Source: Lysobacterales bacterium
GTDB taxonomy: Bacteria > Pseudomonadota > Gammaproteobacteria > Xanthomonadales > Rhodanobacteraceae
DNA: 61,531 nucleotides
NCBI GenBank assembly: GCA_017305055.1
Contig: JAFKMZ010000017.1
Span: forward strand, 1-61,531
Reading direction: 5' to 3'
In this document: one piece after another, positions 38,037 through 45,962 of the stretch
Layout: each line of letters opens with the position of its first letter
Position numbering within the stretch: position 1 is the stretch's first letter
Translations under genes and position numbers: made by a program
The notes under the pieces: generated by a model
Databases searched by the model: none
Told to the model about the DNA's origin: nothing
Seen by the model: the letters and a program-made list of their open reading frames with translations, nothing else

Positions 38037-38065
38037 CACGCGCAAGGTGATACATGCCGCGCGTG
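38037..38065. terminator. weak hairpin in convergent gap
   Basis: CACGCGC (38037-38043) and GCGCGTG (38059-38065) can pair across a 15-base loop between the TetR gene and the diheme cytochrome gene, which converge here. The long loop and missing T-tract make this a low-confidence termination element. Confidence 0.2.
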
Positions 38066-38134
38066 CGGATCGGACCACATCGAGCGGCGCCAGCCAATAC
38101 ATCGATGACATCGGTCCCACTGCACGCAGTGCCG

Positions 38135-38863
38135 TCAGAAGCTGGACAGATAGACCGACAGCGCTTTCAGGTCATCGTCGTCCAGGGTCTGCGCGACACC
38201 TTGCATGACCTTCGCGTTGCTGCTGCCGGCCCGCGCACCATCCTTGTAGTCGGCCAATTGCTTGGCCAGGTACAGGCTCGGTTGCCCGCGCAGGTGCGGG
38301 AAGGTGGCCCAAGGCGGCTGCGGCGCGCTGCTGCGATGCGGCTCGGGGCCCATGCCCGTCGGGCCATGGCAACCCTGGCAGGGCGGGATGCCCTTGGCCG
38401 GATCGCCGGCCAGATACAACTGTTCCCCGCGCGAACCGGCCGCTCCTGGTCCGGCAGCCTTGGGCGGCATGGCGGCGAAGTAAGCGGCAAGGTCGCGCAT
38501 GTCGGTGTCACTCAGCATCGTCGCCTGGGCCGTCATGACCGGATCGTTGCGCTCACCGGCGTGGAACTCGCGCAGCTGGACGTACAGGTAGGTGGCCGAC
38601 TGTCCTGCCAGGTTCGGGAAGTTCGGCGCAATGCCCACCCCCTGCGCGCCATGGCAGGCCGCGCAGACGGCAGCCTTGCCGGCACCCGCCTGCGCGTCGC
38701 CGTGGATTGGCTGCATGCGACGCAGATCCAGCGGCGCGGCGGTTGGCGTGGCCATCGGCGCGGCGTCGGCGACATCTGCGGCCTGCTGCGCCACGGTGCC
38801 GTCGGTGACGGCAGCCGCCAGCACCAGTACGCCGGTCAGCAGGATCTTGACGTGTAGAGTCAT
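38135..38863 (-). CDS. diheme c-type cytochrome (c4-like)
   Basis: A 242-residue periplasmic electron carrier. It has a signal peptide (residues 1-25) and two cytochrome c domains with heme motifs CAACH (about residue 67) and CQGCH (about residue 162). Each is followed by a Pro-rich segment with candidate Met ligands. It is the last gene of a three-gene operon, 10 bases after the MtrB/PioB-like porin gene. It probably shuttles electrons between the decaheme cytochrome in the outer membrane and the inner-membrane respiratory chain. Confidence 0.9.
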   Translation of the reverse strand: MTLHVKILLTGVLVLAAAVTDGTVAQQAADVADAAPMATPTAAPLDLRRMQPIHGDAQAGAGKAAVCAACHGAQGVGIAPNFPNLAGQSATYLYVQLREFHAGERNDPVMTAQATMLSDTDMRDLAAYFAAMPPKAAGPGAAGSRGEQLYLAGDPAKGIPPCQGCHGPTGMGPEPHRSSAPQPPWATFPHLRGQPSLYLAKQLADYKDGARAGSSNAKVMQGVAQTLDDDDLKALSVYLSSF

Positions 38864-38873
38864 GCCGGCCCCC

Positions 38874-41489
38874 TCACAGCCTGAGCTCGAGCATCAGCCC
38901 AACCATGCTGACGTCGTAGTGCAGTTGCCCACCGCGGTCGGTGTAGATGCGGTGGTCGTAACTGAGCGTCTGCTGGAAGCCGGCGTAGTGCCAGTCGCTG
39001 AAGGCTCCGGTCTGGTAGCGGCCAAAGAGGCGCACGCCCACGCTGGGATTGACGCGAAAGCTCAAGCCGAGATCCAGGGTGTTGCTGCGGTACTTGTTGT
39101 CGGGGAACCCGAGGCCGGCCGCCGCCACGCCGGCCGGGTCGCGGTAGGCCAACGCGCCGATTCCGGCATAGCTGTAGCCCACGTGGCCGCTCGAGCCGGT
39201 GTAGTTGTAGCTGAGGTCGAAGCGCATGCGGCCAAAATCATGGCTGAAGCTCAAACCCGCATCGCGGTTGCTCTCGCGGTCGTATTCCCACCACTGGTTG
39301 GCGTAGGGATACAGCGGGCCACCCAGATGCGGATCGGTCTGGCCGATGTTGGCGCCGACCAGGGCCTCGTTGTCGGCGACATTGCTGATGCCCATGCGCG
39401 AGCCTTCGATGCCCACGTAGGCATTGAGCGTCGTCGTCGGGGCCGGCTGCCAATCCCATTGCAGGGTGGCCCCGGTGGTCTGCGTGTCCTGGCGGCCGAT
39501 CAAGGCGGCGTACTGGTCGCGGTTGCCATAGAACGTGGCGGACAGGGTCGCCGACTCGCCCCAGGGGACGGTGACGATGGCGCGGGCCTTGCTCTCGGTG
39601 CGGTCCGAGAGGTCGTACTTGCGCATCTCGGCCACCGTGTGCGCCGGCAGGCCAACCGCGGGCATGACGAAGCCAGGAAGTGACTCGGAGAAGAACTGCT
39701 CGTACGGATCGTAATGGTAGGCATCGCCGTCGCGGCTGGCGTACTCCCAGCTCAGCCGCACCGTGGCGCCAACGACATCGCGGCTGACCCAGTCGAACTT
39801 GATGCGCTGGTCGTCGACGCGCTTGCGCTCGCGGTACTTGGGCTGGTTGTGGTCGTAGGTGTAGGTGACGCCAAGGGAGGACTTGCGGCCAAACTGCCAG
39901 TCGCCGCCCAGTTCGAGGATGGAATCGGTATAGCCGAACGGTGCATTGCGCACGGTGAAATTGGACGACCAGAACATGGGGTTGGTCGGATCGAAGAGGC
40001 CGACCTCACCCGGCACCACACTGCCCTGGGAGCCGTTCTCGGAGATGTAGCCGTACTGGCCCGTCAGCGGGTTGTAGGCGAGGTAGCGGGTCTTGTTGTT
40101 CTCGCGATACCAGCGCAGCCCGGCGTGCCAACCAAAGGTCGGTGTGGGCCGGAAGGTCGCGCGTACATCGAGGAGGCCGGTGTCGATGCGCGCATTCGCG
40201 TTGCGCTGCGACAGCGCCGCCGGTGTGTTCCAGTTTGCGCACTGGAAGGTGAAGTCCGCCGGCGGTGCGATGAAGACGCCGCCGACGCCGGTGCAGCTGG
40301 TCGGCGGCAGCAACGCGTCGTTCTGGCGCATCGTGCCCCAGGCGCCGGCCATGGTGAGCTGGCCATTCCCCTTCAGCTCGCGCGACAAGTCCAGGCGCAC
40401 GTTGTGGTAGTCGTTGTCGGGCTCCAGCGAAAACTGCCCGAACTTGATGTCGGCGACCTGAGGCGTGCCGACCACGTTCCACAGCGCAAACGGACTCTGG
40501 AAGTTCAGGTGGTCCTTGTGGTTGCGGAAGAATGAGCCGTTGTAGGTCGCCAGGAAGTGCCAGAGCTTGCCCACGCGGCGCAGGCTGAGGTTGACGTCGG
40601 TGGTGCGAAAGTCGATCGGACGCACTGTCTCCAGCACGCCGCCGTTGTCCGGGAAGGGATAATTGAAGAACATCGACCCGCCCCACAGGCGCGTGCCGCT
40701 GCGCTTCTCGTTGGTGATGCCGGCCGAGCCGATCCAGTCGCGAAACAGTGTTCCCTCGTAGCTCAGGCCCGCGCGGGTACGGGTAAGCCCGATGTCACGC
40801 CGGGGTTCGGCAGCCGAGACCGCGGCGACCTGGGCCGGGGTGCTGGCACCAGGCACCAGCGGTGCCGGCAGCGTCAAATCGCTCGTGCCCACGCCGTTCC
40901 AGATGGGGAAGGCGCTGGTGGACACGGTGTGTGGCATGTCGCGGTAAAAGCCCTCGATGCGGAAGCTGCCGTACCTGCCGCCACGCAGGCGGTAATACTG
41001 GTCATTGCCGCTGATCCGGCTGCCGCGCAAATCCACGTAGCTGCCGGTCTGGCGGTTGTTGAAATCCAGCGCAAACAGGCCCAGCACGGCGCCGCTCTTC
41101 CAGCCGTCGTACTGGCGGAAATACTCGGCGTCGCGGTCCCCGCCGACATGCAGATAGCCAAACTCGAGCAGCCCGTCCCAGGTCCAGTCACCCTGCCCCA
41201 GCGGTTTGCCCGGGTCGACCAGCGGCGGATACGGATACAGCATGCCGGTCGGCGTGCGCAGCATGCCGGCGTGCAGGTAGGACATGCCGTCGGGGTCCGC
41301 CGGATACAGCATCGGCGTCCAGCCGCGCGGGTCCAGGCCATTGCCATACTGCATGTCGCCGACCCGCATGGTGCCGCTGGTGTCGCTGGCCAGTGCCGGT
41401 TGCGCACCCAGGACACCGGTCAACAGGCCCAGGGCCAATGCCAGGGTCAGCGCCCTGGGTGCCATGCGGTTTGCTTTCAGCGCACGCAT
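38874..41489 (-). CDS. MtrB/PioB-family outer-membrane porin for a decaheme cytochrome
   Basis: An 871-residue outer-membrane beta-barrel. It has a signal peptide (residues 1-34, ending ALA), a glycine/aromatic-rich plug or linker, and then many amphipathic strands ending in a C-terminal aromatic/hydrophobic strand. The overall pattern (DFNNRQTGSYVDLRGSR, NDQYYRLRGGRYG and repeated YRENNKTRYLAYN-like strands) is that of MtrB/PioB proteins, which sheath a decaheme cytochrome across the outer membrane. The gene starts 11 bases after the decaheme gene stop, with GGAGG in the gap. It is longer than Shewanella MtrB (about 700 residues) and closer to PioB size. Confidence 0.9.
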   Translation of the reverse strand: MRALKANRMAPRALTLALALGLLTGVLGAQPALASDTSGTMRVGDMQYGNGLDPRGWTPMLYPADPDGMSYLHAGMLRTPTGMLYPYPPLVDPGKPLGQGDWTWDGLLEFGYLHVGGDRDAEYFRQYDGWKSGAVLGLFALDFNNRQTGSYVDLRGSRISGNDQYYRLRGGRYGSFRIEGFYRDMPHTVSTSAFPIWNGVGTSDLTLPAPLVPGASTPAQVAAVSAAEPRRDIGLTRTRAGLSYEGTLFRDWIGSAGITNEKRSGTRLWGGSMFFNYPFPDNGGVLETVRPIDFRTTDVNLSLRRVGKLWHFLATYNGSFFRNHKDHLNFQSPFALWNVVGTPQVADIKFGQFSLEPDNDYHNVRLDLSRELKGNGQLTMAGAWGTMRQNDALLPPTSCTGVGGVFIAPPADFTFQCANWNTPAALSQRNANARIDTGLLDVRATFRPTPTFGWHAGLRWYRENNKTRYLAYNPLTGQYGYISENGSQGSVVPGEVGLFDPTNPMFWSSNFTVRNAPFGYTDSILELGGDWQFGRKSSLGVTYTYDHNQPKYRERKRVDDQRIKFDWVSRDVVGATVRLSWEYASRDGDAYHYDPYEQFFSESLPGFVMPAVGLPAHTVAEMRKYDLSDRTESKARAIVTVPWGESATLSATFYGNRDQYAALIGRQDTQTTGATLQWDWQPAPTTTLNAYVGIEGSRMGISNVADNEALVGANIGQTDPHLGGPLYPYANQWWEYDRESNRDAGLSFSHDFGRMRFDLSYNYTGSSGHVGYSYAGIGALAYRDPAGVAAAGLGFPDNKYRSNTLDLGLSFRVNPSVGVRLFGRYQTGAFSDWHYAGFQQTLSYDHRIYTDRGGQLHYDVSMVGLMLELRL

Positions 41490-41500
41490 TGCCGCCTCCG

Positions 41501-42646
41501 TCACTTGTGGAACTTGGGTCCGGACGGATTGTTCGACCCGTGGATGTTGGTATGGCAACTGAGACAGCCACGCCCCATGATCCGCTCGTCAGGATGCGGG
41601 CCCGTGCCAAGCCCGGCCGCCGTCTGCAGGTCGTTCGGGTGCCGGGTCATGGTGTGGCACTGCTGGCACAGCATCGGGATCGGCGCCACCAGCAGGGTCT
41701 GCTGGTTGGAACCGTGCACGTCGTGGCAGTTGAGGCAATTGGCCCGCACCGGCGCGTGCTCGAACAGGAACGGTCCACGCTTCTCCGCATGGCAGCCGTA
41801 GCAGGTCTCGTTGACGGTGTCGGTCTTCAGCAGCGGCTTGGTGATCGAACCGTGCGGGTTGTGGCAATCGGTGCACGCCATCTGCCCTTCCGGCAGCGGC
41901 ATGTGCGAGCGGCGATTGAACTTGGCGCGGATGTCCTGGTGGCAGGTCGAGCACACCTCGTTGATCGAGGACTTGGCCAGCACGCCTTCGGGCGACAGCT
42001 TGGCCATCGGGTTGTGGCAATCGGTGCAGGACAGGCCGCGGTTCTGGTGCACCGAACCGGTCCAGTGCTGCCGGGCGCCGCCGGCATGGCAGCTAAGGCA
42101 CACGCCGGCCTGTACCGCCGGCGGAGTCTTGGCGTCGTGGGTAAAGGCGATGATCGAACCGGGCTTGGTTGGATCCTTCGCGTGCACCGAGCCCGGACCA
42201 TGGCATGCCTCACAGGCAGCCTGCGGACCGGTGTTGCCAGCCCCGGCGCGGAACGAGGCCACATGCAGCGAGTGTGAGGCCTGGATGTTTTCCTGCGCAT
42301 GGCAGGCCACGCAGGTCTTGGCGCCTACGGCGTCGGCATCCGGGGCCAGCGGATTGACTGGAATCAACGCGCCGTCGAAGGGTGTCGCCGGGCTGACGTC
42401 TGCCGCCGCGAAACCCGGATGCCCAGCGGGCGTTGCCGCGCCGGCACCCATGTCGGTGGCCGGCAACATCCGCTCGATGTCGCTTTGCGTGAGCTTGGTC
42501 GTGGGGCCGGATGCCGGGTGGGCCACGGCCACGGGAGCCGCGGCCGGCATCTCCTGGGCCACGGCATCACGCGGTTCCGACAGCAGGCCCGCCAGGCCGA
42601 TCGCCAGGCACCCCATGAGCACGACAAATAAGGAAAACACTCGCAT
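41501..42646 (-). CDS. decaheme c-type cytochrome (MtrA/PioA/DmsE family)
   Basis: A 381-residue periplasmic/outer-membrane cytochrome. After an N-terminal signal segment (residues 1-31) and a heme-free stretch to about residue 110, ten CXXCH motifs follow: CVACH, CEACH, CLSCH, CTDCH, CSTCH, CTDCH, CYGCH, CLNCH, CQQCH and CLSCH. Ten hemes in about 270 residues matches MtrA/MtoA/PioA/DmsE. Such proteins carry electrons through an MtrB-type porin. It is the first gene of the operon with that porin and a diheme cytochrome. No extracellular MtrC/OmcA-like cytochrome is present in the window, as in Fe(II)-oxidising Pio/Mto systems. Confidence 0.94.
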   Translation of the reverse strand: MRVFSLFVVLMGCLAIGLAGLLSEPRDAVAQEMPAAAPVAVAHPASGPTTKLTQSDIERMLPATDMGAGAATPAGHPGFAAADVSPATPFDGALIPVNPLAPDADAVGAKTCVACHAQENIQASHSLHVASFRAGAGNTGPQAACEACHGPGSVHAKDPTKPGSIIAFTHDAKTPPAVQAGVCLSCHAGGARQHWTGSVHQNRGLSCTDCHNPMAKLSPEGVLAKSSINEVCSTCHQDIRAKFNRRSHMPLPEGQMACTDCHNPHGSITKPLLKTDTVNETCYGCHAEKRGPFLFEHAPVRANCLNCHDVHGSNQQTLLVAPIPMLCQQCHTMTRHPNDLQTAAGLGTGPHPDERIMGRGCLSCHTNIHGSNNPSGPKFHK

Positions 42647-42800
42647 CTTCTGCAGTCCCCTGGCTGACCTGGATCACCCTCTGCGTCCCCCCAAGGCGCC
42701 CTGCTTTCGCTACGCAGCCAGTATTCACTCGCCGCCGCCGATTGATAAGCCCGTCAAGTTGCGTTTATTGTTCAAGATGTAAGGACAATCCTACAAAATC

Positions 42801-42824
42801 GTGCAATGCAGCAATACATTGCAC
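42801..42824. promoter_or_regulatory. LysR-type dyad in the decaheme/LysR divergent region
   Basis: GTGCAATG (42801-42808) and CATTGCAC (42817-42824) form a perfect 8-base inverted repeat with an 8-base spacer, which contains the T-N11-A pattern of LysR sites. It lies 45 bases upstream of the LysR start and 155 bases upstream of the decaheme gene. It therefore probably serves control of both. It also argues that the LysR start is 42869, not the earlier in-frame ATG at 42806 inside the dyad. Confidence 0.6.
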
Positions 42825-42868
42825 GGTGCCGCCGGAATCCGCTCAACGCAACCCTGCCAGGACCCCCG

Positions 42869-43828
42869 ATGCAGGATCTGACCGATATCCATTACTTCGT
42901 CCAGGTGGTCGAGCTGGGCTCGTTCACGGCCGCCAGCAAGGCACTCGGCGTCGCCAAGTCGCAACTGAGTTTCCGCGTGGCGCGTCTGGAGGCCGGTCTT
43001 GGCGTGCGCCTGATCCAGCGCACCACCCGGCGCTGCAATGTCAGCGAGATCGGCCGTCGCTACTACGAGCAATGCAGGCTGCTGCTGGCTGCAGCCGAGC
43101 AGACCCAGCGTGTCATCGACGATGCCCAGGCCACACCACGCGGCCGCATCCACGTGGCCTGTCCGGTCCTGTTCGCGCAATTGTTGCTGGCGCCGGTTCT
43201 CGTCGATTTCCTGAAACAACATCCGGATGTGCAGGTGGACCTGGACATCTGCCACCATCAGGTCGACGTGATCGCCGGCGGCTACGACATCGCCTTCCGG
43301 GTGCGCGATTCGATCAAGGATTCCAGTCTGGTCATGCGCAGCTACGGCATGGATCCGCACGTCCTGGTAGCCAGCCCGGCGCTGTTGCAACGGCTGGGTT
43401 GCCCAAGCCAGCCTCAGGAGCTCAAGGGCCTGCCCAGCGTCGACGTGATCAGCGCCGAAGGCCGGCATTTCTGGCATCTGCAGGCCGCAGACGGCCGTAT
43501 CCAGCAGGTCGAACACCATCCCAGCCTGATCAGCGATGATCTGCACGTGTTGTACCAGGCCGTGGTGGGCGGCATCGGCATCGCCCAGCTGCCGCAATTT
43601 GTCTGCCGGGCGGCCATTGCCGCCGGCCGGCTGGCGCCATTGCTGCAGGCATGGTCATTGCCGGCGGGCAACGTTCACGCCGTCTACCCCTCACGCCACG
43701 GCCACACCCCGGCGCTGGACAGCTTCCTTCAGTTCGCTGCGCAATACCTGCCGAACGTATTGCAGCGCACGCAGCAAGGCGAGCCGGCGGAAAACACGCA
43801 ACCACTCGGCAGACTGTTTGCCGATTGA
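42869..43828 (+). CDS. LysR-family transcriptional regulator
   Basis: A 319-residue LTTR with its helix-turn-helix at residues 5-60 (GSFTAASKALGVAKSQLSFRVARLE) and effector domain at about 90-295. The ATG at 42869 follows AGGA. It is divergent from the decaheme cytochrome operon, with a strong dyad in the shared region, so it is the obvious candidate regulator of that electron-transfer system. The inducer is unknown. Confidence 0.92.
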   Translation: MQDLTDIHYFVQVVELGSFTAASKALGVAKSQLSFRVARLEAGLGVRLIQRTTRRCNVSEIGRRYYEQCRLLLAAAEQTQRVIDDAQATPRGRIHVACPVLFAQLLLAPVLVDFLKQHPDVQVDLDICHHQVDVIAGGYDIAFRVRDSIKDSSLVMRSYGMDPHVLVASPALLQRLGCPSQPQELKGLPSVDVISAEGRHFWHLQAADGRIQQVEHHPSLISDDLHVLYQAVVGGIGIAQLPQFVCRAAIAAGRLAPLLQAWSLPAGNVHAVYPSRHGHTPALDSFLQFAAQYLPNVLQRTQQGEPAENTQPLGRLFAD

Positions 43829-43960
43829 CCCGATCCAGCGGCACGGTGCCTTGGGGTCACTCACCGTCGTGCGTACCATCCCGCCACGCGCAACATCGGG
43901 CAGAACTCGGCTCCACACCGATCGCTCGACCATGCACCGCAAACCCCGGGGTGATTCACA

Positions 43961-45616
43961 TCAGTTCGCCCTGCCCCTCGGGTCGACCAGGAAACGTGGT
44001 GGCTGCCGCCCATCGGCGAACTGCCAGGCGCTCAGATAGGCCAGCCTCAGGATCCTGGCCATCTTCGCGTAGTCGATCTTTTCGGCCGTATCCGTAATGC
44101 GGTGGTAGTCCGGATGGAATCCGGTAAACCACCAGAACGCAGGGATGTTCTTCAGCACGAACGGGAATTGGTCGGAGCGGAACAACACGTTGTTGACGGC
44201 GTCATGATCGAAGCGATCATCGAGGACCAGTCCCACGTGGGCGTTCTGTTCACCGACCGTGCGTCGGTAGTCCGGGCTGTAGACCGATCCGATCAGGTTC
44301 AGCCGGTTGGAGGTGTCGGCCGGCACTTCCATGATGCCGTCGGTCTGGATGCTGGGCTTCTCGTCGCGACCGATCATGTCGAAGTTGATGACGGCGCGGG
44401 TCGTCGCCAACGGGCGCAGCGGGTGGGCGGCCATGTAATAGGAGCCAAGCAGTCCGGGTTCCTCCGCGCCGAATACGACGAACAGGATCGAGCGCTTCGG
44501 CCTCGCCGGGTTTGCCATGAAGGCGTGGGCGAGCGCGACCACGCCCGCCGTGCCGGACGCATTGTCATCGGCGCCGTGAAAGATCGCACCATCCTTGTTT
44601 TCGCCATGGTGGTCGTGATGGCCGCTGATGATGATCGTTTCTGCCGCCAGTGCGGGGTCCGAACCCTGCAGCAGGCCGGCCACGTTCCAGGTCGTCCCCT
44701 TCTTTTCCACCCGCGAGGCAAAGTGCAGGCTGACCTCGGTGTCGGGAAGTGCGCGCGACTCCGGCTTGAGATCCTTGTCGATCGCCATCTGCAATTGGAC
44801 CGGCGTGCTGCCGCTGGTGGCCAGGAGCTCGGTCATGACCTCGGACGAGATCAGCATCGACGGAATGTGGATCTGGTCGTCCGCCAGTGCGAACGTTGCA
44901 TGCTCGGGGTGCGGCTTGCCCTTGTCTGCGTTGGCGTAGCGGGCGCTCCGCTGCATGGGTGACATGGCGCTGCCGGAGGGAACTGGCGCGATCAGTACGG
45001 CGACCGCGCCATGCGCCTGTGCCGTGAGCAACTTGACCCGGGCTGCGGCATTGCGTGTGTTGCCGTTGCCGTTGAAGATGGAATTCGGATCGTTCTCCTG
45101 TGGTTCCCCGGTGAACACCACGACAATCCTGCCCTTGACGTCCACGTTCGCGTAGTCGTCGTAGTGCAAGCCCGGGTCGGTGATGCCGTACCCGGCAAAC
45201 ACCACCGGTGCGTGCACGTCGAGGTCGGCAGGAAACCGACCGGAAACCTCCGGCGTTTTCCATGAACTGTGCTTGCCCTTGCGCACGAGCACCAGTCGGG
45301 TCGCTTCGCTGTCAGGCGAGTACGCGATGAGCGGCACCGGTTGCAGGAAACTGGCCTTGCCCTGCGCATCTGTCGCGGCGGGCTTGAGCCCCGCCTTGGT
45401 GAATTCGGAAACGACCCATTGCACGGCAATGTCGTCGCCCTGCTCCATGGCCAGACGGCCTTTCATGGCGTCCGATGCCAGGAAGCCGATATCGGCGCGC
45501 AAGTCCGCCTCACGGATTTGTGCCAGTCCCGTCTGCACGGGTGCCGGAACCGCATCCGTCGCGGTCACGGCCAAGGGCAGAAAACAGGCTAGCGCGACAA
45601 TCAGGCTCCGGTACAT
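43961..45616 (-). CDS. secreted M28-family zinc aminopeptidase with PA domain
   Basis: A 551-residue exported peptidase. The signal peptide is residues 1-20. A protease-associated insert lies at about 130-300 (VVFAGYGITDPGLHYDDYA). The M28 catalytic core carries zinc ligands in SGHHDHHG, GADDNASG, GAEEPGLLGS and NFDMIGRD, and a C-terminal His in HPDYHRITD. It removes N-terminal residues from peptides in the periplasm or outside the cell. The ATG at 45616 follows AGGAA. It is downstream of the TonB receptor on the same strand, consistent with peptide utilisation. Confidence 0.93.
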   Translation of the reverse strand: MYRSLIVALACFLPLAVTATDAVPAPVQTGLAQIREADLRADIGFLASDAMKGRLAMEQGDDIAVQWVVSEFTKAGLKPAATDAQGKASFLQPVPLIAYSPDSEATRLVLVRKGKHSSWKTPEVSGRFPADLDVHAPVVFAGYGITDPGLHYDDYANVDVKGRIVVVFTGEPQENDPNSIFNGNGNTRNAAARVKLLTAQAHGAVAVLIAPVPSGSAMSPMQRSARYANADKGKPHPEHATFALADDQIHIPSMLISSEVMTELLATSGSTPVQLQMAIDKDLKPESRALPDTEVSLHFASRVEKKGTTWNVAGLLQGSDPALAAETIIISGHHDHHGENKDGAIFHGADDNASGTAGVVALAHAFMANPARPKRSILFVVFGAEEPGLLGSYYMAAHPLRPLATTRAVINFDMIGRDEKPSIQTDGIMEVPADTSNRLNLIGSVYSPDYRRTVGEQNAHVGLVLDDRFDHDAVNNVLFRSDQFPFVLKNIPAFWWFTGFHPDYHRITDTAEKIDYAKMARILRLAYLSAWQFADGRQPPRFLVDPRGRAN

Positions 45617-45962
45617 GGTTGAGTTCCTGTGTGGGGGTGGGCGGAAACAAGGCAACGGTGGCAGATCCCGTCAAACACTGCGGCAAACTGGCCGGCTGAT
45701 GTCCGTGCGGACGAAGAGCGGCGCGGTCCGGGCACGTCTTGCGCACGATCGGGACGTCCTTGTCCACGACCAGACGCTGATTGCCCAAGTGGGACTTCAT
45801 GCAAATCCGGGTCCACACATGAAACCCCTGGGTTGGACAAATCAGGCCCCACCATCAAGAAGTCAGTGGGGTCGTCGCCAAGCAGGGGGAGCCGTTCAGC
45901 GTCCCCAGGGGGCGTGGCGGCGAAGGCCTCCTGCATGACGTCATACAACCTCCCTGACCCAC
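45617..45962. other. intergenic, no gene seen
   Basis: This 346-base gap lies between the M28 gene and the TonB receptor gene. Frames here give no recognisable product on either strand. It presumably holds the M28 promoter, but I could not assign boxes with confidence. Confidence 0.4.
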
